A stretch of DNA of 64,000 nucleotides from Microvirga thermotolerans (GCF_009363855.1 NZ_CP045423.1:1084001-1148000), one strand, 5' to 3'; counted from the stretch's first letter, positions 27,479-36,883 are shown. Translations and numbers: made by a program. Notes: generated by a model not told the origin, from the letters alone.

Positions 27479-27850
27479 TCAGTTCCAGACGTCGACGACG
27501 ATTCGCTCCTCGACGGGAACCACGTCCGAGGGGGCGCGGGTGATGAAGGTGCCGCGGCATGCGGTCGTCGTCGCGTAGACCGGGGCGCGGTGGGTGTCGA
27601 CTCCGACCATGTAGTTGGTCGTGTACCAGACGTCGCCGCCCGAATAGGTGGTCGTCTTCGTGACGAAGGAGTAGCCGACCTCGGTCGGGCTGATGCGCAC
27701 GACCGTCTGCGGCGCGCCGTAGGCCCTGATCGGCTCGGAGATCGGCCGGCCGATATAGTCGCTGCAGGACATGACCAGCGCCCCTTGCGGGGGATAGGCG
27801 CACCCGACGGTCGGCAATGCCAGTCCGGCGACGACAGCCAGCTTCTTCAC
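27479..27850 (-). CDS. Exported hypothetical protein, possible lipoprotein
   Basis: A 123-residue protein. GTG at 27850 is taken as start because GGAGGTTTTC lies immediately before it; the longer frame would begin inside that ribosome site. It opens MKKLAVVAGLALPTVGCAYP, where TVGC is a weak lipobox, so the cysteine may be lipidated. The mature part reads CSDYIGRPISEPIRAYGAPQ and TKTTTYSGGDVWYTTNYMVG, a pattern common in small outer-membrane-associated proteins. Function unknown. Confidence 0.62.
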   Translation of the reverse strand: MKKLAVVAGLALPTVGCAYPPQGALVMSCSDYIGRPISEPIRAYGAPQTVVRISPTEVGYSFVTKTTTYSGGDVWYTTNYMVGVDTHRAPVYATTTACRGTFITRAPSDVVPVEERIVVDVWN

Positions 27851-27993
27851 GAAAACCTCCTTCACGCGGCCCCGCCGCGCGCGATGCCGGCGCCCGAAGG
27901 GCGTGGCGACCGCGTCCGAGAGGGCCAGGGATGCATCCGGGTGAGAATAGACTGCGTCGGTTGCCGGAGGATTGCACCCGCTGCAGGTCGCAC

Positions 27994-28024
27994 GAAGAAA
28001 GGCCCGGCGCGATGGCCGGGCCTT
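27994..28024 (-). terminator. Rho-independent terminator of the outer-membrane protein gene
   Basis: AAGGCCCGGC (27999-28008) and GCCGGGCCTT (28015-28024) form a perfect 10-bp stem with a six-base loop. Read on the minus strand the right arm is followed by TTTCTTCG. It lies 26 bases after the stop of the beta-barrel gene. Confidence 0.8.
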
Positions 28025-28050
28025 GCCGATGGAGGGGTGCGAGGATGCGC

Positions 28051-28758
28051 TCAGTTGAACTTGTAGTTCACGCCGGCGCGGAGCACGCCGAATTCCGTGT
28101 CCCGGCGAACGCTGCCGGCGGTGCCGCCCACGTAGTTGCTGCGCGTGTCGAGGTTCACGTAGAGGCCCTCGACCTTGGCGGAGATGTTGTTCGTCACCGC
28201 GTACTCGACGCCGCCGCCGACGGTCCAGCCGCCGTTGGTGTTGTCGTCGCGGCGGTAGCCGAGCAGCGGATCGACGGCGGCGTTGCCGCCGATGTCGCCA
28301 TAGGCGAAGCCGCCGGTCCCGTAGACGAGGGCCCGGTCGAAGGCCACGCCGGCGCGGGCGCGGATGGTGCCGAAGAAGCCGTCGGACTGTCCGGGGAAAT
28401 AGATCCGGCCATAGGACGCGCCCTTGTTGCCGACGGCCGCGTACTGAATGTCCGTCTCGGCGCCGAGCACGAACATGCCGAACTGGTAATTGTAGCCGAG
28501 CTGGCCGCCGCCGACGAAGCCGCCGCTCTTGCCGCCGCCCACATAGCCGAAGGCGGGGTCATAGTAGCGGCTGGTGCCGGTGTTCCAGCCATAGCCGGCG
28601 TTCGCGCCCACATAGAAGCCGGTCCAGGTGAAGACGGGCGCCGCGCTGTAGACCGGAGCCGGCGAGTAGCGGGACGGCAGGTCGGCGGCCTGGGCGAGGG
28701 TGGCCATGCCGGTCAGGGCGACGGTTCCGGTCAGCAGTCGAAGGAGAGAGGTACGCAT
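28051..28758 (-). CDS. Outer-membrane beta-barrel protein (Omp25/porin-like)
   Basis: A 235-residue protein. The signal peptide runs to about residue 24 (GTVALTGMATLAQA). The mature chain has WTGFYVGANAGYGWNTGTSR, GGGQLGYNYQFGMFVLGAET, RARAGVAFDRALVYGTGGFA, and VGGGVEYAVTNNISAKVEGL, and ends in VLRAGVNYKFN with C-terminal aromatic Phe before Asn. This is the eight-stranded Omp25/RopB-like barrel of Hyphomicrobiales, present in the outer membrane. ATG 28758 is preferred over the GTG just before it. Monocistronic with its own terminator. Confidence 0.9.
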   Translation of the reverse strand: MRTSLLRLLTGTVALTGMATLAQAADLPSRYSPAPVYSAAPVFTWTGFYVGANAGYGWNTGTSRYYDPAFGYVGGGKSGGFVGGGQLGYNYQFGMFVLGAETDIQYAAVGNKGASYGRIYFPGQSDGFFGTIRARAGVAFDRALVYGTGGFAYGDIGGNAAVDPLLGYRRDDNTNGGWTVGGGVEYAVTNNISAKVEGLYVNLDTRSNYVGGTAGSVRRDTEFGVLRAGVNYKFN

Positions 28759-28899
28759 CACTTTTTCCGTGCTTGAGGATCAAAAGCGCAGGTCTTGAAG
28801 CCTGTCGGCCGGAAAATAGGATGCGGGGAAAGAACGATGCAATAGTCTATCAAATATGACCTGAGACTATGCTTTCCAATCGGTGAACGTTTACTTTTC

Positions 28900-29034
28900 A
28901 TGAACCATGACGCGCGGGGAAAGCTTGACCGCAACGGGCCGTTCGGGTGCAGATCGGTCGACCCGACGGCCCTCGGGCCCGAAGCGAGAGACAAAGAGAC
29001 CTTGGCCCCGCCGCTCCGGCGGGGCCTTTTCGTC
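28900..29034 (+). ncRNA. Candidate small RNA ending in an orphan terminator
   Basis: No plus-strand protein gene lies upstream, yet a strong plus-strand terminator stands at 29004-29030. Just before it, GGGCCGTTCGGGT (28936-28948) pairs with ACCCGACGGCCC (28961-28972), giving 12 bp with one bulged T and a 12-base loop. Two stable hairpins, the last with a U-run, in a 297-bp intergenic gap suggest a short structured RNA. The 5' end is not defined, and I cannot assign it to a known family. Confidence 0.45.
29004..29030 (+). terminator. Strong intrinsic terminator, plus strand
   Basis: GGCCCCGCCG (29004-29013) pairs perfectly with CGGCGGGGCC (29017-29026) over a CTC loop, followed by TTTTCGTC. 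On the minus strand the hairpin is followed by AAGGTC, so it does not suit the NUDIX gene and works for the plus strand only. Confidence 0.8.
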
Positions 29035-29055
29035 GTGACCGCGGTCCGACCGGGT

Positions 29056-29493
29056 TCAGGCGGGGGCGGAAAGTAAGCCCAAGGCGCGCCGGGCAATCGT
29101 GTCCACGTCGGCGCTCATCGGCAGTTGCGCGGGATCGAGGTCGGAGACGGGGATCCATCGCGCCTCCAGCGCGTCGTCCCCGGCCGCGGGCTCTCCGGAG
29201 ATCCAGAGGCACCGGACCGCGATCAGGATGTAGTGGTGGTGCAGGCGGCCGTCCTCATCCCTGTCCAGGACATCGAGGGTCGCGAGCACGTCACCGGCTT
29301 CGGCCTCGACGGAGGTTTCCTCGAGGAGTTCCCGCCGGGCGGCGGCGGCGACCGTCTCGCCGTACTCGATCTTGCCGCCGGGAAATCCCCACAGGCCCGC
29401 ATCGGGCGGGTGGGCGCGCCGCACGAGCAGCACGTGGCCCTCGCGCAGGACGACGGCGATCACCGCAGGAATCGGAAAGGCCCGGCCGGTCAT
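29056..29493 (-). CDS. NUDIX hydrolase
   Basis: A 145-residue NUDIX-fold protein that should cleave a nucleoside-diphosphate derivative, for example an oxidised (d)NTP or a sugar nucleotide. The Nudix box reads GKIEYGETVAAAARRELLEE, keeping G-X5-E-X7-RE-X2-EE, with the usual glycine after EE replaced (EETSV). GLWGFPGG precedes it, and LHHHYILIAVRCLWISG follows, as in ADP-ribose or MutT-like members. The ATG at 29493 gives the normal family start. It appears monocistronic. Confidence 0.88.
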   Translation of the reverse strand: MTGRAFPIPAVIAVVLREGHVLLVRRAHPPDAGLWGFPGGKIEYGETVAAAARRELLEETSVEAEAGDVLATLDVLDRDEDGRLHHHYILIAVRCLWISGEPAAGDDALEARWIPVSDLDPAQLPMSADVDTIARRALGLLSAPA

Positions 29494-29560
29494 GGCCGAG
29501 CCTTAATGCATCTGACGGCAGCGGGAAACCGGCATCGTGACGGACGCCTGCCCGGGCGCG

Positions 29561-30061
29561 TCAGCGGGTGCGGTCAGCCATCACGGTCTGGAAGGGCTCG
29601 AAGCTCCTGTGGAACAGGCGCGCCGTCGCCTCGGCGATGTCCTTCCAGTGCGCGGCGGCCACCTCACAGGCCTGCCGTGCGCCCGTCGCCTGGACGCGCA
29701 GGGCCTCGGTCGGATGCGAAGCCTCCAGGGCCGAGCGCCACAGGTCGATGGCCGCCTCGCTCTGGTCCCGCACGGCCGCGATGATCCTGTCGTTGATCTC
29801 CAGGGCGCCATGGGCGGTCGCCAGCACGGACTGGCCCATGGCCTGCCGCAGCGCGTCCGCGCCTTCCTGGCCGAAACGGGAGAACTGCATCGGCTCCGCC
29901 GCCACTCCGCCGTCGGCCTGACGCGCCCCGTTCACGGCCTCGGAGGCCGGGGAGGGAGACTCGATTGCGCTCTGCGCCGTCTCGAGGGCCAGCTCCGGCC
30001 CGGACTTCGGGGCAGTTTGCTTCCTGGCACGCGGGGTGCCCGCTTTCTTCGCTTCGGCCAT
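29561..30061 (-). CDS. Phasin family protein
   Basis: A 166-residue phasin, a protein that coats polyhydroxyalkanoate granules. An N-terminal Lys/Ala/Pro-rich stretch (KKAGTPRARKQTAPKS) precedes the helical phasin domain, with LEINDRIIAAVRDQSEAAID and LWRSALEASHPTEALRVQAT. The ATG at 30061 is chosen with GAGG eight bases upstream; an in-frame GTG at 30067 would be too close to it. It is the second gene of a two-phasin unit. Confidence 0.82.
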   Translation of the reverse strand: MAEAKKAGTPRARKQTAPKSGPELALETAQSAIESPSPASEAVNGARQADGGVAAEPMQFSRFGQEGADALRQAMGQSVLATAHGALEINDRIIAAVRDQSEAAIDLWRSALEASHPTEALRVQATGARQACEVAAAHWKDIAEATARLFHRSFEPFQTVMADRTR

Positions 30062-30088
30062 GGCCACGTCCTCGTTTGGTGGCGGATC

Positions 30089-30469
30089 TTACTTCTTGCT
30101 GGAAGACGGCTGCTTCATGGCCGCCTGGGCCACCGCGCCGAGATCGCGCATCTGCGCCTGCATGGACTCGATCTGCGAGCGAACGAATTCCGCCTGATAC
30201 TGCATCGCTTCCTGGACGTTCTTCGCCCGCACCATCTTCTGGGCGAGGTCGAAGGCGGCCGCGATGTTCTGCTCGGCGTAGGAGAAGGTCTTGCGGGTCA
30301 CGTCCTTGACGCTCGCCTGGGCGGTGGTCGCCGACCCTTCGAAGGTGTCCACCGTCTTCTGCGCGGCGCCGAGGAAGCCGTCCATGGCCTTGCGGGCCTG
30401 TTCGACGCTCTTCTCGGCGAAGTCGCGCATCTCCTCGGGAATTTCGTAACCGGTCGTCTGGTTCGCCAT
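30089..30469 (-). CDS. Phasin family protein
   Basis: A 126-residue phasin of the Phasin_2 type. It starts MANQTTGYEIPEEMRDFAEK and continues SVEQARKAMDGFLGAAQKTV, VKDVTRKTFSYAEQNIAAAF and FVRSQIESMQAQMRDLGAVA, the standard amphipathic helices that lie on PHA granules. AGGAGCGATCC precedes the ATG. The second phasin follows after a 27-base gap. A possible PhaR site lies about 30 bases upstream. Confidence 0.92.
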   Translation of the reverse strand: MANQTTGYEIPEEMRDFAEKSVEQARKAMDGFLGAAQKTVDTFEGSATTAQASVKDVTRKTFSYAEQNIAAAFDLAQKMVRAKNVQEAMQYQAEFVRSQIESMQAQMRDLGAVAQAAMKQPSSSKK

Positions 30470-30498
30470 GGATCGCTCCTGTCTGAGGCTCTTGTGCG

Positions 30499-30525
30499 GT
30501 GCAATATCACATTGTGCACTGCAAA
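30499..30525 (-). promoter_or_regulatory. Possible PhaR operator upstream of the phasin genes
   Basis: The stretch contains GTGCAAT-ATCAC-ATTGTGCAC, an imperfect inverted repeat, running into ACTGCAAAA. TGC/GCA-rich sites of this kind are bound by PhaR, which releases phasin promoters when PHA accumulates. It is within 60 bases of the phasin start. The match is to a loose consensus. Confidence 0.4.
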
Positions 30526-30589
30526 ATCAAGGCCGAGCCTGTTCGTTAAGGTTATCACGAAGTAAAGATATTTAGGAGTTCTGGCGCGG

Positions 30590-33391
30590 GTGCCATTGGC
30601 CGATAATGCAGAGCATGGCCACACCCGTGGCTTCTGGTCGATGGGAGAGGGGGCGACACCGTTCATGACGGATGCGCCGAACCGTTTCGAACGATTGCTG
30701 GCGCGGCTTGCCGCCGACCCGGCGCTGGCCTCGCTCGCCAGGCCGGGCACGGCCGTCCTGGTCTGGGACGAATCGGGCAGCCGTCTCCTGTGGGCGTCTC
30801 CGGCGGCGGCGGGCCTGCGCCGCGCGCTCGCCGACGAGACAGGCGCCGTGTCCCCGCTTCTCAGGGCCCGCCACCGGCTCAGGGCGCTGGGAGGCGGTCT
30901 GGCACCTCGCACGGGCACCAGGCTGGAGCGCCTCCGGCTCGACCCGGCCGGGCTGTCGCCTCCGGTGACCTGCGCCTGCCGCCTCGCGGACCTGGAGGGC
31001 GGGGAGACGGTTCTGGTCACCGTCGCCATCGGGCCGATCCCCAAGATCTACGGGCTCGGCGCATCGCCGGCCCCATCCCTGTCCGATCCGGCCCAGGCCG
31101 GAGCGGAACCGTCGGTCGGAGAGCGGCCCCTTCCGGCGCCGGGGCGGCGGAGCCTCATCCGTTTCGTCTGGCGTTGCGATCCCGCGACCCGTTTCCTCGA
31201 AGTCTCTCCCGGCCTTGCCGAGGCCGTCGGGCCAGAGGCCTCCCGCATCGTCGGCCTCACCTGGGACGAGGTGGCAGGATCGGTGGCCGAGGATCCCGCA
31301 GGGGAGGTCGCGGCGCTGTTCGCCCGGCGGGAGACCTGGAGCGGCCGCACGGTTTTCTGGAACATCGACGGCTCCGGCCGGCAGGTCCCGGTCGATTGGG
31401 CGGGCATGCCCGTCTTCGGGCCGGGGCGCGAGCTCCTCGGTTTCCGCGGCTTCGGGCTCGCGCGCATGGACGCGGTCCGGGAGCGGGCGGTTCCCGCCTC
31501 GCCGGATGAGGGTGCGAACGGGCCCGTCCCGACGGACGGCGGAGAGGGCGAAACGGCGCGGGATCCGCAGCCTCTTCCCTCCACCACTCGGGCCGAGGAC
31601 GCGCAGGCTCCTGACGAGCGCCTCTTCGAGCGCCTGCGGGAGACCGTCGCGGCCACCTTGGCCGAGATCGGAACCGGCGAGAATGCGCCGCAGACGGATC
31701 CCTCCCCGCGAGATGCCGCGTCCTCCCCGCGCCCGGAGGCGGCGACGGGACTCTCGAATGCGGAGCGCAATGCCTTCCGCGAGATCGCCCGCGCCCTCGG
31801 CGCACGATTCGATGGCGAGGAGCCGCCGCGCGACCATGCGAAGGCGCCTGCGGACGAGGTGCGGCCGGACGGGGACGAGGCCGCGCCGGCGCCGCCGACC
31901 GGCGCGGAAGGGGACCGGGTCCTCGACCGTCTGCCCATCGGCGTGCTCGTCCATCGGGGCGAGGAGATCCTGTTCGCCAACCGCTGCCTGCTCGACCTCA
32001 CGGGCTTCGAGACCGGCGCCGCTCTCGCGAAAGGCGGCGTGGCCGGGCTCTTCGGAGACTCCTCCATTCTCGAAGGCAGGGAAGGGGAGGGCGCGCCGCC
32101 GGCGGTCACGACGCGCCAGGGCGAGCGCATTCCCGTCGAGGTGCGCCAGGCAGAGGCCGAGTGGGCCGGCGCACCCGCGGGCCTCATGACGATCCGCAAG
32201 GCCCGGGAGCCGATGTCCCGGGACGGCGAGACGGACCGGCGCCTGTCCCTCATGGAGGCGGAGCTGCGCCAGCGCGAGAGCCGCGTGCACGAGCTCGAAT
32301 CCATCCTCGATACGGCCACGGACGGCGTGATCGTCCTCGACGAGACGGGACGCATCGTGTCCCTCAACCGCTCCGCCGAGGCCCTGTTCGGCTACGACCA
32401 GAGCGAGGTGGCGGGCGATGCGATCACGGTTCTCCTCTCCCCGGAGAGCCACATCGTCGCCCTCGACTATCTCGAAAGCCTGCGCTCTCCGGGCGTGCAG
32501 AGCCTGCTCAACGACGGCCGCGAAGTGCAGGGGCGCGTGCGGCAGGGCGGCACCATTCCCCTGTTCATGACCATGGGCCGGGTGCATGACGGGCCCGTGC
32601 GGAAATTCTGCGCGGTCCTGCGCGACATCACCGCCTTCAAGAAGGCGGAGGGCGAGCTCGTGGGAGCGAAGCGCGCGGCGGAGGAGGCGAGCGCCCAGAA
32701 GTCCGACCTGCTCGCCAAGATCAGTCACGAGATCCGCACGCCTCTCAACGCCATTCTCGGCTTCGCCGAGGTCATGCTGGAGGAGCGGTTCGGGCCTGTC
32801 GGCAACGATCGCTACAAGGAATATCTCAAGGACATCCACGCCTCCGGGGCTCATGTCATCAGCCTGGTGAACGACCTGCTCGACCTCGCCAAGGTCGAGG
32901 CCGGGCGCATGGAGCTCGCCTTCACGAGCGTGAGCCTCAACGAGCTCGTCCTGGCCTGCGTGGCCCTCCTGCAGCCCCAGGCGGCACGGGAGCGCATCGT
33001 CATGCGCACCAGCTTCCCGGCGAAGCTGCCGCCGGTGGTGGCGGATGAGCGCTCCATGCGCCAGATCGTGCTGAACCTCGTCTCCAACGCCATCAAGTTC
33101 ACCGATGCGGGCGGGCAGGTGATCGTGTCCACGGCCCTGACGGACCGGGGCGAGGTGGCGTTCCGGGTCCGCGATACCGGCATCGGCATGACGGAGAAGG
33201 AGATCCAGGCGGCCCTCGAGCCGTTCCGGCAGCTGGCGACCGCGCGCAGGCGCGGCGGCACGGGGCTCGGCCTGCCTCTCACCAAGGCCCTGGTCGAGGC
33301 GAACCGCGGCGCCCTTCAGATTTCGAGCAGCCCGAACGAGGGCACCCTCGTCGAGGTCCTCTTCCCGCCGACGCGGGTGCTGGCCGGGTGA
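30590..33391 (+). CDS. PAS domain sensor histidine kinase, PdhS/PleC-like
   Basis: A 933-residue kinase without obvious membrane segments. A long low-complexity region separates an N-terminal part from two PAS-like segments: VLVHRGEEILFANRCLLDLT at about 450, and ILDTATDGVIVLDETGRIVS at about 570. HisKA follows with His713 in KISHEIRTPLNAILGFAEVM, then EERFGPVGNDRYKEYLKDIH. The ATPase has N-box LNLVSNAIKFT and G-boxes DTGIGMT and GGTGLGLPL. The HisKA sequence is of the PdhS/PleC/DivJ type that acts on DivK to control the cell cycle, so a polarity or division role is likely. The GTG at 30590 is taken as start; an ATG at 30665 is possible. Confidence 0.85.
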   Translation: MPLADNAEHGHTRGFWSMGEGATPFMTDAPNRFERLLARLAADPALASLARPGTAVLVWDESGSRLLWASPAAAGLRRALADETGAVSPLLRARHRLRALGGGLAPRTGTRLERLRLDPAGLSPPVTCACRLADLEGGETVLVTVAIGPIPKIYGLGASPAPSLSDPAQAGAEPSVGERPLPAPGRRSLIRFVWRCDPATRFLEVSPGLAEAVGPEASRIVGLTWDEVAGSVAEDPAGEVAALFARRETWSGRTVFWNIDGSGRQVPVDWAGMPVFGPGRELLGFRGFGLARMDAVRERAVPASPDEGANGPVPTDGGEGETARDPQPLPSTTRAEDAQAPDERLFERLRETVAATLAEIGTGENAPQTDPSPRDAASSPRPEAATGLSNAERNAFREIARALGARFDGEEPPRDHAKAPADEVRPDGDEAAPAPPTGAEGDRVLDRLPIGVLVHRGEEILFANRCLLDLTGFETGAALAKGGVAGLFGDSSILEGREGEGAPPAVTTRQGERIPVEVRQAEAEWAGAPAGLMTIRKAREPMSRDGETDRRLSLMEAELRQRESRVHELESILDTATDGVIVLDETGRIVSLNRSAEALFGYDQSEVAGDAITVLLSPESHIVALDYLESLRSPGVQSLLNDGREVQGRVRQGGTIPLFMTMGRVHDGPVRKFCAVLRDITAFKKAEGELVGAKRAAEEASAQKSDLLAKISHEIRTPLNAILGFAEVMLEERFGPVGNDRYKEYLKDIHASGAHVISLVNDLLDLAKVEAGRMELAFTSVSLNELVLACVALLQPQAARERIVMRTSFPAKLPPVVADERSMRQIVLNLVSNAIKFTDAGGQVIVSTALTDRGEVAFRVRDTGIGMTEKEIQAALEPFRQLATARRRGGTGLGLPLTKALVEANRGALQISSSPNEGTLVEVLFPPTRVLAG

Positions 33392-33471
33392 CGGGCAGGC
33401 CCGCTCCTCTCGTCCTGGGCCTCGCGAGGCCCGACGCGGGCGAAGCGCCGCCTCCGCCCGCGTAACCCTTC

Positions 33472-34014
33472 ATGGACGTCATGACCGTGTCACAGGAAGA
33501 ACACCCCCTGATGCGCGCTCTCGAACCCGCCGACGCGGAGGCCTATCGGGCTCTGCGGCTGCAGGCCCTCGCCAACGCGCCGGAGGCCTTCGGCGCGAGC
33601 TACGAGGAGGAGGCCGGGCAGACTCTCGACGGGATCCGCGCCAGGATCGGCGGGCACAGTGCCAACCGGATCTTCGGCGCATGGTCGTCCGGGCGGCTGG
33701 TGGGCATGGCGGGCTTCGCCGCGCGGGAGCGCCTGAAGAGTCGTCACAAAGGGATCATGTGGGGCGTCTATGTCCGGCCCGACTGGCGCGGACGGGGGCT
33801 CGGCGAGGCTCTGGTGCGGCAGGTGATCGACCACGCGGCCCTGCACGTGGTCGTGCTCGAGGCCGCGGTCGGCCTGCACAACGAAAGCGCCCGCCGCACC
33901 TACCACAAGCTCGGCTTCCGCCCCTACGGCATCGAGCGCAAGGCTCTGCGCGTCGGGAACGTCTTCTACGACGAAGAGCTCCTCTTCATCGACTTTTCCG
34001 ACGCGGCGCGCTGA
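33472..34014 (+). CDS. GNAT family N-acetyltransferase
   Basis: A 180-residue acetyltransferase. The acetyl-CoA pyrophosphate loop is [20 protein letters not shown] (R-G-x-G-x-G/A pattern) and the C-terminal motif [20 protein letters not shown] is typical of GNATs acting on small molecules or protein N-termini. The beginning [19 protein letters not shown] resembles the group near RimI/YjdJ-type enzymes. Two ATGs (33472, 33481) are possible; the first is given. The acceptor is unknown. Confidence 0.88.
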   Translation: MDVMTVSQEEHPLMRALEPADAEAYRALRLQALANAPEAFGASYEEEAGQTLDGIRARIGGHSANRIFGAWSSGRLVGMAGFAARERLKSRHKGIMWGVYVRPDWRGRGLGEALVRQVIDHAALHVVVLEAAVGLHNESARRTYHKLGFRPYGIERKALRVGNVFYDEELLFIDFSDAAR

Positions 34015-34058
34015 GGAGAGGGCCCGAAGGTCCGCGTCAGCGGCCCGGACGGCCGCGA

Positions 34059-34094
34059 AAGCGAAAACCGGTTCCCACTTTCTCCGAAAATGCA
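34059..34094. repeat. Interspersed intergenic repeat, rhizobial type
   Basis: The segment includes GCGAAAACCGGTTCCCACTT followed by TCTCCGAAAATGC. Close variants (AAAACCGGTTCCCACTTTT...) are scattered in intergenic regions of many Hyphomicrobiales genomes. Only this copy is in the window, so the assignment rests on memory of that pattern. Confidence 0.5.
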
Positions 34095-34135
34095 CTAGGT
34101 CTTGTTGGCCCTCTCCACGAGACGAAGGAATTCCC

Positions 34136-36853
34136 ATGTCCACCTATCGCCTCGACAAGCTGTTCTCGCCCCGCTCCGTGGCGGTGGTCGGCGCGAGCCC
34201 GCGTTCCGGCTCCCTGGGCCTCACCTTTCTGCGCAACCTCGTGGAGGGCGGCTTCGCCGGCGCCATCCATCCGGTCAATCCGCACCATCGCGAGATCGAG
34301 GGGCGCACATGCTATCCCTCCATCGCCAGGCTTCCCGAGGCGCCGGACGTCGTCGTCGTCGCGGTGCCTCCGTCGAGCGTTCCCGCCGTGATCGAGGAAG
34401 CGGGCCGGTGCGGCGTGGCGGCGGCGGTGATCGCGACGTCCGGGCTCGGCTACGGGCCGGGCTCCCTCTCCGAGAAGGTCCGCCTCACGGCGCGGCGCTA
34501 CGGTCTTCGTCTCGTGGGGCCGAACTGTATCGGGGTCATCGCTCCGCGGGCGCGGCTCAATGCGAGCTTCGCGGCCCGCAGCGCCCTGCCGGGCGATCTC
34601 GCGCTGGTGTCCCAGTCCGGCGCGGTCGCCGCCGGCCTCGTGGAGTGGGCGGCCCAGCGCCAGGTGGGCTTCTCCGCCATCGTCTCGCTCGGCGACAAGA
34701 TCGACGTCGACTTCAGCGACTGCCTGGATTTCTTCTCGGGCGACGCCGGGACCCGCGCGATCCTCCTCTACATCGAGTCCATCGACAACGCGAAGAAGTT
34801 CATGTCCGCGGCGCGCGCCGCGGCGCGCACCAAGCCCGTGGTGGCCATCAAGGCGGGGCGGCATGCGCAGGGCGCCCGCGCCGCGGCGACCCACACGGGC
34901 GCCATGGCAGGCTCCGACGCGGTGTACGAGGCCGCCTTCCGGCGCGCCGGCGTGCTGCGCGTGCTCGATCTCGACCAGCTGTTCGCCGCGGCGGAAACGT
35001 TGGGCCGGCAGAAACCCTTCCCCGGAAAGCGCCTCGCCATCCTGACGAACGGAGGCGGCGTCGGCGTCCTGGCGGTCGACCGTCTCGTCGATCTCGGCGG
35101 GACCCTGGCCGGTCTCTCGGAGGAGACGCGCCGCAGGCTCGACGCGGTGCTTCCTCCCACCTGGTCGCGCTCCAACCCGGTGGACATCATCGGCGACGCC
35201 GATCCGGAGCGATACGCCGCGGCCCTCGAAAGCCTCCTCTCCGACCCGGACAACGACGCGATCCTCATCCTCAACGTGCCGACCGCCGTAACCAACGCGC
35301 CCAACGCCGCCGCGGCCGTGGCCGACACCGTCAGGCGCAGCCGCGCCGGAGGTTTCGCGCAGAAGCCGGTCTTCGCCGCCTGGATCGGCGAGGACGCGGA
35401 ATCGGCGCGCGTGTTCGAGGAGCTGCGCATCCCGCACTTCGCGACCGAGGCGGATGCGGTCCGCGGCTTCATGCAGCTCGTCCGTTACCGCGAGGCGCAG
35501 ACCGAGCTCATGGAGACGCCGGACAGCCTGCCGCACGACTTCGCGCCGGACACCGCCGCGGCCCAGGCGATTGTCAGAGGCGTCCTCGACCAGAACCGCC
35601 ACTGGCTCGACCCGCTGGAGGTGAACGCCCTGCTCAGGGCCTACGACATTCCGGCCGCGCCCGTCCATCTGGCGACGACGCCCGACGAGGCGGCGGAGGT
35701 CGCGCGTCCGATCATCGCGGAGGGCGGCACCGTCGCGGTGAAGATCCTCTCGCCCGACATCGTGCACAAGTCCGACATCGGGGGCGTCAAGCTCGACCTC
35801 ACCACGGAGGAGGCGGTGAGGAGGGCGGCCATGGACATCTTCGAGCGGGCGGCGCGGCTGCGGCCCGACGCGGCCGTGAAGGGGGTCACGGTGCAGCCCA
35901 TGGTGCGCCGGGCCAAGGCGCGGGAGCTGATCGTGGGCCTCGCGGACGACCCCTCCTTCGGCCCCATCGTGCTGTTCGGGCGCGGGGGCACGGCGGTCGA
36001 GGTCATCAACGACAAGGCGCTCGCCCTTCCGCCCCTCGATCTCAAGCTCGCCCACGACCTGATCGCGCGCACCCGTGTCTCGCGGATCCTCAAGGGCTAC
36101 CGCGACGTGCCTGCGGCGGACGAGCGGGCCATCGCCCTCGTTCTCGTGAAGCTCGCGCAGCTCGCCGCCGACCTGCCGGACATCCGCGAGATCGACATCA
36201 ACCCACTCCTGGCCGACCAGGACGGGGTGATCGCCGTGGATGCCCGCATCGCCGTCATGGCCGAGACCCGCAAGGGCAGGGGGCATCCCCGCTTTGCCGT
36301 GCGTCCCTATCCCAAGGAGTGGGAGCGCACGGTCGTTCTGCGCAACGGCCGGGAGGCCTTCGTGCGGCCGGTGAGGCCGGAGGACGAGGCGGAGTTCCGC
36401 CGCTTCTTCGAGCGGGTGACGCCGGAGGATCTGCGTCTGCGCTTCTTCGCGCCGGTGCGCGACTTCAGCCACACCTTCCTCGCGCGCCTCACCCAGCTCG
36501 ACTATGCCCGCGCCATCGCCTTCGTCGCCTTCGACCGGGAGACCGGCGAGATGATGGGCGCGGTGCGGCTCCACGCGGACGCGAACCACGAAACCGGCGA
36601 ATACGGGATTCTGCTGCGGTCGGATCTGAAGGGGATCGGGCTCGGCTGGAGCCTGATGCGCATGATGATCGAGTGGGCGAGGGTCGAGGGGCTGCGCGTC
36701 GTCGAGGGGCAGGTGCTGCGCGAGAACGTCACCATGCTCGACATGTGCCGCCAGCTCGGATTCTCGATCCGCATCGATCCCGACGATCCGGAGCTTCGCA
36801 TCGTGACGCTGCCGGTCGGGGACGTTGCGGACATGGAGCTGATTCCGACCTGA
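34136..36853 (+). CDS. NDP-forming acyl-CoA synthetase fused to a GNAT domain (Pat type)
   Basis: A 905-residue fusion. The order is a CoA-binding domain ([20 protein letters not shown], 10-130), a succinyl-CoA-ligase-like domain ([19 protein letters not shown]) with active-site His near 253 in [12 protein letters not shown], an ATP-grasp domain ([20 protein letters not shown], about 500-700), and a C-terminal GNAT (about 735-890; [20 protein letters not shown]). Relatives (Pat/YfiQ/Pka) acetylate lysines of acyl-CoA synthetases and other enzymes. Whether the synthetase half is active is unclear, but the His is kept. A hairpin follows at the 3' end. Confidence 0.88.
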   Translation: MSTYRLDKLFSPRSVAVVGASPRSGSLGLTFLRNLVEGGFAGAIHPVNPHHREIEGRTCYPSIARLPEAPDVVVVAVPPSSVPAVIEEAGRCGVAAAVIATSGLGYGPGSLSEKVRLTARRYGLRLVGPNCIGVIAPRARLNASFAARSALPGDLALVSQSGAVAAGLVEWAAQRQVGFSAIVSLGDKIDVDFSDCLDFFSGDAGTRAILLYIESIDNAKKFMSAARAAARTKPVVAIKAGRHAQGARAAATHTGAMAGSDAVYEAAFRRAGVLRVLDLDQLFAAAETLGRQKPFPGKRLAILTNGGGVGVLAVDRLVDLGGTLAGLSEETRRRLDAVLPPTWSRSNPVDIIGDADPERYAAALESLLSDPDNDAILILNVPTAVTNAPNAAAAVADTVRRSRAGGFAQKPVFAAWIGEDAESARVFEELRIPHFATEADAVRGFMQLVRYREAQTELMETPDSLPHDFAPDTAAAQAIVRGVLDQNRHWLDPLEVNALLRAYDIPAAPVHLATTPDEAAEVARPIIAEGGTVAVKILSPDIVHKSDIGGVKLDLTTEEAVRRAAMDIFERAARLRPDAAVKGVTVQPMVRRAKARELIVGLADDPSFGPIVLFGRGGTAVEVINDKALALPPLDLKLAHDLIARTRVSRILKGYRDVPAADERAIALVLVKLAQLAADLPDIREIDINPLLADQDGVIAVDARIAVMAETRKGRGHPRFAVRPYPKEWERTVVLRNGREAFVRPVRPEDEAEFRRFFERVTPEDLRLRFFAPVRDFSHTFLARLTQLDYARAIAFVAFDRETGEMMGAVRLHADANHETGEYGILLRSDLKGIGLGWSLMRMMIEWARVEGLRVVEGQVLRENVTMLDMCRQLGFSIRIDPDDPELRIVTLPVGDVADMELIPT

Positions 36854-36859
36854 CCCGGA

Positions 36860-36883
36860 GCGGCCGGATCATCTTCCGGCCGC
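36860..36883. terminator. Hairpin between convergent genes
   Basis: GCGGCCGGA (36860-36868) pairs perfectly with TCCGGCCGC (36875-36883) over six bases, between the stops of the Pat-type gene and DUF3828. There is no U-run on either side, so it may act as a bidirectional roadblock or a 3' end protector rather than a classic terminator. Confidence 0.45.

Noticed and set aside
33417-33432. GGGCCTCGCGAGGCCC palindrome after the histidine kinase
   Set aside because: It can fold, but has no U-run and is the kind of short GC palindrome expected by chance here. Not called a terminator.
34037-36589. 850-codon antisense frame opposite the Pat-type gene
   Set aside because: Codon-position bias of the real gene keeps the opposite frame open. 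Its His/Arg/Gly-rich translation resembles no protein.
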